NCBI RefSeq assembly: GCF_026212465.1
Contig: NC_080053.1
Coordinates: 12,299,640-12,363,639, forward strand
Reading direction: 5' to 3'
DNA length: 64,000 bases
Source: Amaranthus tricolor
Taxonomy: Eukaryota; Streptophyta; Magnoliopsida; Caryophyllales; Amaranthaceae
The notes beneath the pieces are model-generated. The model worked only from the letters and a program-made list of their open reading frames with translations, was not told where the DNA came from and made no database searches. Positions 1-10,493 of the stretch are shown one piece after another (the first letter of the stretch is position 1; each line of letters starts with the position of its first letter). Made by a program: the position numbers and the translations under genes.

Positions 1-825
1 AGACAACGTTAGTAGTTGTTTTTTTATTGATGATCGAATTCTCTTTAGTTAAAAGATAATAGTTACAGTACAAATCAATTGGTGATATTAACTTTGTCAT
101 TTTTACTTGTTTGATTGTAAATTAAAATTTAAGCTCTATTATTTTTCATCTAATTTAATTAAAAATACTTTAATAAACATTGACCATTGATAGTTAACTC
201 TATATATATGAAACTATATGTATATAAAATTTAATTTATATTAATATCTATTACTCTATTGGACTAACTAATAACATGCTTCTATGTTCAATAATCAAAA
301 AACTCAGTTTTTTAGAGTGAATAAAACTCGTACAAACAATTTGTTCCACTATTATAGTCTTTTATTCAGTTTGTTAAAGTGAATAGTTATAATGAATATT
401 CTAAACTAGTTATAGTGAATATTCTAAATTAAATTACCTATTAGATTTATATTAGCTATTAGATTATGAAGTAATCATATTACAAAAGTTAAATAATTAA
501 AACTCGATTTATTAGTGTAAATGAAAGTAATTTTAATAAATATCTATAGTCTAATATAAACTTATAATTATGCTAGTTGAGTGAATAAAACTAATCTTAA
601 AATTTTTTTAAACTATAATAGACAAGGTATATAGTTTTTTAGTCATTTAATTACATCAAAACTTTAAATTAACCAAATTAAATTATTAGATTATCATTTA
701 ATCGATTATACACTTCAACATGTTATGAATTGATAGTCTCATACAAGTATACAAATCTCACGTCAATTGTGGAAGTGAGGACACAATATATTGTGTTTTA
801 CTTATTTTCAAACCCAATTGAGATT
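1..825. other. AT-rich intergenic DNA, no gene seen
   Basis: Very AT-rich sequence with stop codons in every frame. The 60-codon open frame at 730-912 runs into the MITE that follows and has no protein character. The only structure noted is the left half of an inverted repeat at 723-744. Confidence 0.6.
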
Positions 826-1271
826 TGTAAATTTGAAAATTTGAATAAAATAAGATGTTTTAACAATATAATTTTAAAAATAAATTTCGTGAAAACTTTA
901 TTCTCAAAATAAGCGTTCGTACATCCCAACCTAGACTTGGTGAATGTGGCTGTTACTAACAACGACTTAAAAAAAAATTATTTATTTTTTTTTTAAGTCG
1001 TTGTTAGTAACAGCGACTTAATGCGTTTTAAGTTTACAGTTCTCAGTTACTTCCTCATTCCAACCTACGAGATTAAGGAGTTGACCAGTTAACCTTAAAG
1101 TCGTTGTTAGTAACAGCGACTTTCACCAAGCCTAAGTTGGGATGTACGGATGCTTATTTTGGGAATAAAGTTTTCACGAAGCTTATTTTTGAAATTAAGT
1201 TGCTAAAACATCTTATTTTTTTCAAATTTTCTGTAGATTTAGCATTACAGTATGAGACTATCAATTTATAA
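723..1271. repeat. Inverted repeat enclosing the MITE
   Basis: GATAGTCTCATAC at 732-744 is the exact reverse complement of GTATGAGACTATC at 1250-1262. The match extends to about 22 bp with one mismatch. The arms lie outside the MITE and its target duplication, 90 bp away on the left and 19 bp on the right, so they belong to something older or separate. Confidence 0.6.
835..1231. mobile_element. Non-autonomous Mutator-like MITE (same family as MULE 1)
   Basis: The element starts GAAAATTTGAA and ends with the inverse, TTCAAATTTTC. It is flanked by a 9-bp near-perfect target duplication (TGTAAATTT at 826-834, TGTAGATTT at 1232-1240), the size typical of Mutator insertions. The terminal regions share their whole plan with MULE 1 (22003-26163): a TTTAACAA-like block, then 'ATAAGCGT..GTAC', then copies of a palindrome with arms GTCGYTGTTA and TAACAGCGAC. 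Three copies of that palindrome lie inside (about 948-968, 998-1020, 1101-1124). There is no coding capacity, so movement would need a transposase supplied in trans. Confidence 0.85.
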
Positions 1272-2262
1272 ATGATGTTTTTGAACCATATTCGTACCCT
1301 TCAGAACATGGTTCAAGCCCAGGGGAACTACAAGCTGTTCCCAGCAGTCAAGTTGTTCCTACTGTTCCTGTTCAAAAGCATATTACTAAGCACTCAAGTC
1401 TTGAGCATGATGAGAACAACAAGACACGTCATGATCAAGATGTCCAAGCCCAAGGAATACACAAGAAGCCCAGAGATCACAAAACATACTCAAGCAGCCA
1501 AAGTACTGACCAGCAGCCTGTTCGCGACAAGGCCACTTTGCACCTGTGCCTAAGATCTGAACACACGTGCTCCGAGACAAGTCAACCTGGAATTAACATT
1601 TTTGCACCTAGGTCTAGCCATCATGGACCTAGGACCCTCCTAGTGATCATCACAGAATTCATAAAGTGTTGTCCAAGGTGCCCCGGTCAGAAGAACAACT
1701 CGAACAAGCCTTCCAGTACTTAGCCTAGTTTCTATTTTCTGTTTTAATAAAGCTTGTGCTAGTCACGTGTGTAAACTAGTCGTTAGCCTTAGAAATCTAT
1801 ATATAGGTGCATAGGCCTCGTGTAATGGACAATTAATCATAGCTTAATTCAGATTACAATTCAGATTTCATTTCAATTCAAAGTGCATAACTGAGATTTT
1901 CTTCTTTTCATCCTTGTGCGTTTGTGTGTTCATTATTCAATCAACCGGAACAAAGAGAGCGTGGAACGCTCCTGAGCAATAGGTTGTGGAACAACTATTG
2001 TGTAACCTTCAATCTTTGGGAGTGAAACTCCAAGGTGAGGGCGTGGGAACATCCTGAAGGTGAGTGAAGCCGGAAAAAGGAAACCCACAGGTTGGCCTGA
2101 GAACCAAGAATTGGTTTCTTGGGTGTATTTTGGTGATCGTGAGTGTTAGGAAGAGTCGAGCAATCTGTCTCCGAGTGAAGGGGCTGACTGTGTGCAAGTT
2201 TGTGAATCCGGAGGACGCAAACTTGGTGCAGTTTTGAGATTAATTGTGGGATAAATCAATTT
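1272..2262 (+). mobile_element. LTR-retrotransposon remnant (LTR-like segment)
   Basis: An open stretch at 1290-1720 encodes a low-complexity hydrophilic peptide rich in Ser, Gln and Pro. It is followed by a promoter-like stretch, TATATATAGG at about 1798-1807, and an untranslated leader with repeated short words (GTGGAACG, GTGAAACTCC, CATCCTGAAGG). This resembles the U3-R-U5 layout of a plant LTR, probably Copia type. I could not find both termini or a target duplication, and no pol domain is present. The assignment is inference from layout only. Confidence 0.4.
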
Positions 2263-2269
2263 GTATCAA

Positions 2270-3120
2270 TGTAGTTATTAGTGTATATACCCGTGCAATG
2301 CACGGATGTATAAATGTGTAGATTAATATAAATATAATTTCTAAGTAATGCAAATATATATTATCTTTATAAAATTATCTAGTTTGGATAAAATGTATCA
2401 TAGAAATAACTATTAACGACAACGTGTGATTGTGATAAATTCTAAAGCAAAATTAAAAGAGTCACCATTCTAGAGAAGAGAAAAAGTGAGAAAGAAAAAG
2501 TGTAAATAAAATCGATTTATATGAAAAACAAATTATTTTTAGTAAGATTTACTTTATGAAAGATACTCCTAAAACTAATTTTAAATTAAGCTTGTAAGAA
2601 AAGCTTTATTTTCATTGATAATTTAGACACATACGTGAATAATCAAAAAAATAAATAAAAAAGTTTTATATTTTTAGCTTTTAGAGAAATGTGGGTTAAA
2701 GAAAAGATCTTCAGTTGTTACATTTTTTTAGTTGAGATATTATACAACTACAACACATGAAAAAATTAATTGAAAAAATAATGTACATGAATTAATTATA
2801 AATCCAATTCTAAATAAAAAAATTAAAAGTGATGAGAAAATCTTTAGAAAAGCTTAGAAAATAGAAAAAATTAGTATATTATAAATTTATAATAATGAGA
2901 AATATATTCAATCATGAAATATTCTCTTATTAGTTCCAAATTAAACTTGCTAAGAGAAGTTTTTTAACAGAACTTATTATATAGTCATAAATTAGTTGGT
3001 ATTTATTAAAACACCTTAGTAATAAGTAACCAATAGCTTTTTGCCAAATCATCATTTAATGTGAGATTGCCACTTGGAATTTTCTAGGACTTTTAATATA
3101 TATGATTTATGAATTGTACA
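2270..3120. repeat. Dispersed AT-rich repeat with a CCGTGCAATGCACGG palindrome
   Basis: Begins near TATATACCCGTGCAATGCACGG (about 2283-2304), a near-perfect palindrome that I recognise from the start of dispersed repeats in many plant genomes. It ends near CTAGGACTTTTAATATATAT (about 3085-3105), which often closes the same repeats. The interior is AT-rich without a convincing open frame. I cannot name the class. Confidence 0.4.
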
Positions 3121-3362
3121 AAAATTTATTTATATCCAATTTTTAAACTTCTTCATAATTGTACGGTAAAAATAATGGTGGATTACTAACATGAAATATT
3201 GATTGATGATGAATAACAAGATTAATCAAAATTAAGATGACGATGAAACATGGTTTTTGCACTGATGCACTTTAACACGTTCCAAAGAGATTATACATGA
3301 TAAAATAATCAGATATGGGCCTGATCTTCATAATCCTTTTAAGAGGACAAATTAACACAAAT

Positions 3363-3420
3363 TCTTGAGAGAGACGGTCTCTTTGAGAGATCATCTCTAA
3401 TTTAGTCGGCCCGTTATCAT
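3363..3420. repeat. GAGACGGTCTCT palindromic repeat, copy 1
   Basis: TTGAGAGAGACGGTCTCTTTGAGAGATC followed by a GTCGGCCC word. The same head-and-tail arrangement recurs at 48128-48176 and 62975-63075, so it marks one end of a dispersed repeat family. Confidence 0.55.
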
Positions 3421-3637
3421 TATTTAGTTTAATTAAGCTTTTAATGGGCTGGACCTGAAAAACGTCTCTAAGAAATACAGTTTCTCAGAAGACTAGCTGG
3501 CAAATTAATGATCCTAAATACATGATAGAATCGACAGATGTTGATGAATATTCATCGGCATAGATAGTTTCTTGGTGCTATGATCCACATTGATTATACA
3601 TAATCCAACCATAAAAATCATTTAAAACAAGGCAGGG

Positions 3638-3932
3638 TGTCATGAAGGGCCGGGATGGGGTATTATAGGAATTAAGTATTAATTAATAATCAGAGATTAG
3701 TTAAATTGGGGTAATAAAAGGTGAGATAATTAGTATAAATAGAGGGGAAGGGGAAGGGGAAGGGATTTAGGCATTACTATTTTTTGTAATCGCTCTTTGT
3801 TTACATTCAATCTTTCCATATAAATTTACATTTTCATAAAATTCATTGCATTTATATACATTTCTCTTTTGTCATTAGTAAAATCAGTCCTATGACTAAG
3901 TCGGTCCATGACACTAAAGATAGGTATCAAAG
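3638..3932 (+). mobile_element. Short LTR with adjacent primer-binding site
   Basis: The segment starts TGTCATG (3638) and ends CATGACA (3907-3913), so the termini are inverted TG..CA repeats. It contains a TATA-like AGTATAAATAGA at about 3731-3742. Eight bases after the end lies TAGGTATCAAAG (3921-3932), which resembles the primer-binding site complementary to initiator methionyl-tRNA (TGGTATCAGAGC). The first base pairs downstream are not a copy of the upstream flank, so this is a 5' LTR of a truncated element, not a solo LTR. At about 276 bp it is short, in the range of a TRIM. Confidence 0.6.
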
Positions 3933-4167
3933 ATTGAAAGTTTTTAGAATCAAGAATGCATTAATTTTTCAATACACAAAATGATAATACATTTTAAATA
4001 AGAAGCAACTCAAAGGGTGGGGGAATGATGGTGTTAGAATAATCAGAGTGTAATCAGCAATTAACAAATTACAACAAAAATATTATGGTATTTAGCAACA
4101 GAAGCCTAACCCTTGGCTTTGCTGAATAAGAATCTGCGCCTTGAAGTTGAAGGAGTAAGCTCAACTA

Positions 4168-7100
4168 CTAGTCATCATCTTTGAATTCCCTGATTACCAG
4201 AAAACAAACGTAAGGATTTCACATTTTGAAAAATACTTTACTAAACTTTGATATCAAAAACATTATCTTCCCAATGAGTCCAGCCCAAAGGCAGGATCTG
4301 GAGGGATCTGGAGAGGTTGGGAAAGAAAACAGACCAATTCCTTTACTATACTTTACTTCGCTTGGATATATGCCCATCAAATTCATACTGCTTAAACAAT
4401 TCAGTAGTAGAGAATTTTAAAAATCATACGTACCTTCGATCTAGATACCTAGGTTGAATTCCAGAGCCTTGACAGGTAGTGCATGTTAAGGAACCAAGGC
4501 CATCACAGTTGATGCATTTAGAAACTTCCTTCTCATCTCCACCAAGTTCTACTGTCACATTACCCGTTCCCAAGCAAAACCTACATTTTTCTAGGGATGG
4601 ATAAAAGATCTTTAGTTCTCTAAATGTGTATGATCACATTCTTAAATGAGCACCACGTTAGTAATAAGGTGTGTGCAATGATTTTCGACTATGCATACTT
4701 TATTTAGTTCCTATTTTCCCACGTTTGCTGGGTCACAATTCACAAGTCACACGCACAATCAAGAACGAATATCAGCATATAAGGTGAAGAGTTGATTAAA
4801 GTGTAATTTATAATGACATAAGAACCGTGATAGAGTTGGATAAAAGAAAAAAATTGATGATATTGATACTGTTCTTTATTAGTACTTGAAGCAAAAAGGC
4901 AGCATTCTGTTGCAAGTTACCTCTAATATTTCTTTGTTCATAAGCACCTACAGATATTCCTCAGACCTTTTCTTTTTCTTTTAAATTTGGCGTCCATTTT
5001 CGCATCTTAATTCTGATCTACAATGTATGTCTGACCAAAAACGAACTTTTTTTTTTCAATCCATAAGTGAAAGAACCAGATCAACAAGATTGTTGTGTAC
5101 TTCTAGTTCTACATTATAGATAATATGTAGTTTTCGAAAGGCACAAAATAAAAAGTGAGCTAATGTCGAAAGGAATTTTTACAAAACTTTCTGTTCATAC
5201 ACATTTTTCTAATGTATTACTAATCAGAGAGCTCGTTTCCTTTGTGACCAAGAACATAATCGACCACCTCAAAAAAGATTGTACTTGCGTAATTTGGTCA
5301 ACTGTGCTCAAACAGCATGCAAGATCTTGCACATTTCATCGTTGTGAATTATACACTTTCATCCAAGGAAGATGAAAAATGGAGATAGAAGGATAAACTT
5401 ACGAGCCCCTGATCCGCTGCAGGGAAAGCAAGGTTGTGTATTGTCTCGTTTTGCCTACAAAAGCATGCAAATTCAAACTCATACCACCTCTATAACGTCA
5501 AATATAATCTAAATCTCTATCTTGTGTATTGGATATCAATTTTTAAAAAAATAAGGGTATCTCAATTCTCATGTTCATCCATCACAAATTGTTTACTAGA
5601 AACTTAATGCGCCCTCCATCCAGAAATACCTATCATATTGCCTATTAATTTACAGAACATTATTAGTGGCAGATTGAACATCTAAACATAATTTTCTACT
5701 TCTATTAGAAAATGTCTCAATGAAATTATACCACATGTGAGCATAAAATATATTCCAAAATAATGTTAAATTGTTCTAAATTTTCAAAATACCGCAGGAA
5801 CAAATTTGTTTGCCACATCCACTTAAGATCGGATTTGACTTGGCTTTACTCATTAGTTGTAATCCCTAATCCTTATGATAGTAGTCATTTTGTTTTATTA
5901 GAACTTAGTTTTTATTCGTCAACATACAACTGCTATTGACTATTGCCATTACTCATTAATGGTTTCAGATATAGAGAACCGCAAATGACAATGGCAGATC
6001 ATTGAATGGTTGCTGACAAAAACAGATAAACTGCTATTATTATTATCGGTTACAAACAATAATTAATAAATTGCTAATAATAACAGCAATTGTATCTAGA
6101 ATTGCTATCACAAGTAGAGGTTTTCCTCATAAAAATTTGTCCCACCTAGAACTTATAAAATGTGTGCATGATTTGCACCTTTTATAAAATGTGTGCATTA
6201 TCTTCACTTTTTATAAAATGTGTGCATTATCTTCACTTTTAATTAATCAATGTAAGACAAATTACTTTGACACTATATTAGAATTTTCGGAAAATGAATT
6301 TGAACAACCGAAAACAAGGAGGAGAAGAGATAGGTTCGCTACTAAAAATAATTGGTAATCATAGAATTTATTCCTCAATTTTATAGTGTCATATGTTCTC
6401 CTTTTCCAACATGAGACAACTGAAGTTTGTAATAATGGAGACTTAAACAAAATCATCCCAACAGTTTCTAAAAAAAGAAAAATCAATTTTTAAATTGCAT
6501 TTGCACATCGAGCAACATCAATTATATGATAAGTTTGAAAAATTGGACAAGAAATTATCTGCATTGCTCTATACGTGAATCAAATTAAATGAAACAGAAA
6601 ACGGCAGTACAAAAATGCGCTAGTTCCAATTAGGATTAAAGAAAAAAAATGAAGATACTGTAATTTAATTAGAAATATAATGGATAAATGAAACTAAATG
6701 TTTGAGTTCATGGAATAAGTATAATAAGCTTTATAAAAATTCTACTATTAAACAAACAACAATACCACAGCCTTAATCCCAAATCATATATAACTCGTAG
6801 CAGAAATTCAATTTTTGATAAAAAAAACAAAAATTAAATAAGAAAGACTTACAGCATTGTCAATTTGATTTTCATAAAAAATAGGAATGCCAATTCCAAT
6901 AGCAACACTGACAACTCCTACTGAAATCGCTACTATCTGTAAAACATGAAAACGAACAATTACTTGTACAATTCTCATTTTCATTCTCATTACATTCAAC
7001 ATTCACAACAATAATTAATAGAGAAACTACGTACAGTGCTTTGATCAAAATCCGCAGCTTGAATTGAAGGATAAGTGGAGGAAGAGCGACGATTTCTCGG

Positions 7101-7211
7101 CAGTTTACAGGTAGGCGAGAAAGAAGAAGAAGAAGAAGTAAAAGCGGAAAGCTTGCGAGAGGAATTCAGAAATGGAGATTGAAGTCCAGGAAGTGCTGTT
7201 GTTGATACCAT
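4168..7211 (-). CDS. LQY1: LQY1-like plastid zinc-finger thiol oxidoreductase
   Basis: Five exons on the minus strand: 7211-7035, 6936-6853, 5454-5403, 4590-4434 and 4189-4168. Every junction is GT-AG and the frame is continuous for 163 residues. Residues 1-55 are a Ser-rich transit peptide. Exon 2 encodes one membrane segment (VAISVGVVSVAIGIGIPIFY). Exons 3-4 encode four DnaJ-type CxxCxGxG zinc repeats (CFPCSGSG, CRFCLGTG, CINCDGLG, CTTCQGSG), and the protein ends YLDRREFKDDD. This order matches Arabidopsis LQY1, a thylakoid protein with disulfide-isomerase activity that helps repair photosystem II; the family length is about 154 residues. The start at 7211 precedes the transit peptide; an in-frame ATG at 7274 would add 21 acidic residues. 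BSD2-like or other DnaJ-zinc proteins are less likely because the membrane segment and C-terminus fit LQY1. Confidence 0.93.
6151..6241. repeat. 30-bp tandem repeat in LQY1 intron 2
   Basis: About three copies of a unit containing TTATAAAATGTGTGCAT followed by TATCTTCAC or GATTTGCACC. The last two copies are almost identical. Confidence 0.8.
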
Positions 7212-7720
7212 TTCTTCTTCTTCACAGGGTTCTTCCTGGCCAAAGGCGAAGGATGAGAGGGAGAGAGGAGCCAATTAAAGTAATGGGGTCATTTTCTTAA
7301 TTCTTTTCTTTTTTATTTTTTTTGTGGTGGTTCTTTGATCCAATTTGGGTTTGTTACACAAAATTATTTAGTACATCTACAATTGTATAAAAATAAGGGT
7401 GATAGCACAAATATGCGAGAATTATAAAGGAATTAAATTCATCAGCTATATAAGAAAATTGTAGAATAGAGTGATACTTTTTTTATTTTGAAATACTTAC
7501 TACTTTTTGGTTATGAACACTATTTATCGTTCAAGCTTATTTTATATATTACAGCTAATGTCTAAGAAAAAATATAGTCATAGTTCATCTTGTTTGTATC
7601 GTTTAATCGCATACTTTCTTAATACTAACTTTTTATAATTTTTAAATGTGTATAGTTTAATATATAAATGAATAAAATAACACATTGAATTGCGTAAAAG
7701 TCAAATGTATCAAGTATAAT

Positions 7721-7733
7721 GGAACGGAGGAAG
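7721..7733. repeat. Stowaway/mariner-type terminal motif, isolated
   Basis: GGAACGGAGGAAG matches the inverted terminus of the mariner-like element at 31848-35337. A partner end could not be identified nearby, so this is a decayed MITE end. It lies about 500 bp upstream of the LQY1 start codon. Confidence 0.4.
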
Positions 7734-7864
7734 CATATAGGAGAATTAGATAAGAGGTGGTGATTAAGGAACATTAATTTGGTTTCATGTCCGGGTGATC
7801 AACCATTGAGGCTATTTATATGTAAGAATGATGGAAAAATATAAGGAGTAGAAAAAAAATTTGC

Positions 7865-8480
7865 AAATAATGTTTATAGATTTGGAAAAGACTTTTGATA
7901 ACATATCAAGATGCATAATCTAGGAAAACCTTGAGACTAAGGGAAATTCAAGAAGCCATATTGAAGCAATACAATACATATATGAAGGAGGATCGAATAC
8001 CTTCGGGATTACAAAATCTTTCTCAGTTAGAGTAACTTTATATTATGGATTAACACTAAGCTCTTTCCTTCTATCATTATGACCTATAATTTATGCATGA
8101 GTTTTCCAAATCTATTTGGGAAACTATGCTTTGGTGCATGATATTCGCTGATGATATTGTGCTTGTCGCAAAAACTAGAGGGGAGGCAAATACTAAATTA
8201 GAGGAATGGAAGACGATTTGAGAAGACAATAAGTTGCATATAATTCGTATGAAAACTAAATATTTAAGGTGCAATTATAATAATACAGACCGAGTGGATG
8301 ATCAAGAGGTTACCATTACAGAAGATGTGGTTACAAGTACGACCAAGTTTAAGTATTTGAGATCGATTATTCTAAATAATGGGGAGATTGATGGAGGTTG
8401 TTACACATCGTATACAAATGAGTTAGCTCAAGTGTCAAATGACCACTGGGTGTTATGCGATAAAAGTTTGAAGGATTGAA
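7865..8480 (+). pseudogene. RTE-type LINE reverse transcriptase remnant
   Basis: Translated in broken frames, the segment shows FIDLEKTFDNISR near 7870 (the first catalytic block of RTE-clade reverse transcriptases, usually FIDLEKAYDRVPR). About 8140-8215 reads IFADDIVLVAKTRGEANTKL, containing the FADD form of the YADD active site. After 8234 an open frame continues to the conserved tail ending in CDKSL. Stop codons and frame breaks occur between blocks, and the endonuclease and 5' half are missing. This is an old dead copy between the LQY1 and KASIII genes. Confidence 0.8.
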
Positions 8481-8489
8481 GGATTTGAT

Positions 8490-10300
8490 AACATCAAATG
8501 GTAATTATTACATATTATTTCCCTTATTGTTGTGTTTGATTGATGTTTTTCACGCTTTTTCCTACCTTTCTATTGCGTTGTATACTTGGTTGGAGTTTTT
8601 AATGTCTCCACATGCTTTGCAGGTAAATGAGAGACAAAAGGGTAAAAAAGGACCGAAAATAGACCCAAAACTAGTTTGATAAATCAATAATCTTGGGTCA
8701 AGTATCGATGCTCCATGAAGGCGGATAACTCATTAACCCAAGACCTAGTCGAGCGGATTACCCATTACCTAATCGAGTGTTCAGATCTTCAGACTTTGTT
8801 AATTCCTTGTTTTTGTATGCATTTAGGGATTTTTTTTTCGTTTTGCCATTTTTTTTTTTTTTTTATCTTTTTGTAACCTTGAACAATCTTGTAAGCAAAG
8901 CCCCTTGGTGTCACCTATTTTTTCACGGTATTTATTATGACATTTGACATACCCCTTATAATTTTAAAGAGCTGCTTTCTTTGATAACGTTATTTCGTTT
9001 GTTTCTTAAATGTCCACTTTTACCGTTTTCTTATTTTGTAATTATAGGGTTGAAGGTCGTTAATTTAATAGGATTTATTTTATAATTGAGTAGTTTTACA
9101 AATTTAGATATAATTTATGTTTATTTACCATGTATTGCCTTCGATTGTAAGCTAGATTTTATATGAATTATCTCATGTCCATGACAGATTGTTTAGTAGA
9201 TCTTTTAGTACATTAACTTAGAGTTTATTTTTTGATTGACTTTAGATTTAATTGTTTGAGTATAAAATACAATAAGTCCTTTTCTAATCGATAATTATTT
9301 AATACAGATTGAGGTTTATTGGAATAATTCATAATTCAGAATAATATTCTATAATGATTTTTGTTTTTTTCCTTGTTAATCTCTTACACCCTTTATTATT
9401 GATTTATTTGAGTCTCTTTGAAATCTGCACATCATATCTTATTTTTTTTTACCTTGCATCTAAAATTACCAAAAAAAAAATAAAAATTCTTACATAATTC
9501 GATTATAAATTGGTATATCTTAGATTGAACAATCATAGATAATTGTCCTCTTAGTGCGTAGCACGTTTAAAAAAACAATTCTAACTTGCATAAGAAATGA
9601 ATTTGAGCTGAACAACCCCATAAAGTTTTATATGGAATTTCTTCACATCATTTTAATATGCACCCAATTTTAAACTATTAAAATAAATTTTATTTGACAA
9701 GTCTAATCAAATATTCTTCCTCCGGCTATTTATTTTACAATAATTGCTATTTCCGTCCATTACAATTATTTTACATCATTTTTATTTTTAGATAATAATT
9801 TATCATTTTCTTTTAATTTCATCAACACAATTTATCTTCTCTTTTTATTTATTACCAATATTCATTTTTTTTTCAATAACACTATATTTCTCGCAAAATC
9901 AAAAGGACAAAGTAGTCTACTCACCTTAGGAGTCCCATTTAACTTTTCACGGATTTTAAGGAGAGTCAAAAGTAGGACTTTAAGGGTAGAAAATAGGGTG
10001 ATATTATGGGTTTTTTAATGTAAGGGAAGAAAATTAGTATGGATAATGGAGGGTATAATTGAAAATGGGCATAAAAGTCAAAAATCCATACCAAAATTAA
10101 AAAAGGAATAATTAAGGTGACTTGACCATAAAAAAAAATGGGACACATATTAAAAAGAGGAGTATTTATTACATGGGCAACAAATGAATACGAAACACAG
10201 TTATAAACAGCTCACCCGATCCCCTCCAAACAATACAACACTCCACCCCTTTTTATATTTATTATCAAAATTCCGATGTTACCAAGAACAACACTCATGA
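8490..10300. other. Intergenic region upstream of KASIII
   Basis: AT-rich DNA without a gene. It contains poly-T runs at 8829-8870 and a weak Stowaway-like pair of ends: CTTCCTCCGG at about 9717 and AAGAGGAGTA at about 10157-10166. If real, that MITE would lie within about 330 bp of the KASIII start codon. Above 10200 the sequence becomes C-rich and probably includes the KASIII promoter and leader, with a TATA-like TTTATATTTATTA near 10250. Confidence 0.4.
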
Positions 10301-10493
10301 ATACCAATTTTTAACACCAATCTCCATTTTCGCTCTATTCCATCTTTCTCTGTAATGGGTTTTGTCAATTCTCTAATTTTGATCATTCATTTCTTTCCCA
10401 GCTAATTGACATTTCTCCATTTTTATCTGTTTTTTGTTCTTTCTTATTCAATTATAGTCTGCGTTTTCATTTTCTTTTACTGATACACCAACA

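Noticed and set aside
1272..1723. Two overlapping frames as a host gene
   Set aside because: The encoded peptides are low-complexity and merge into LTR-like sequence without splice sites or a recognisable domain.
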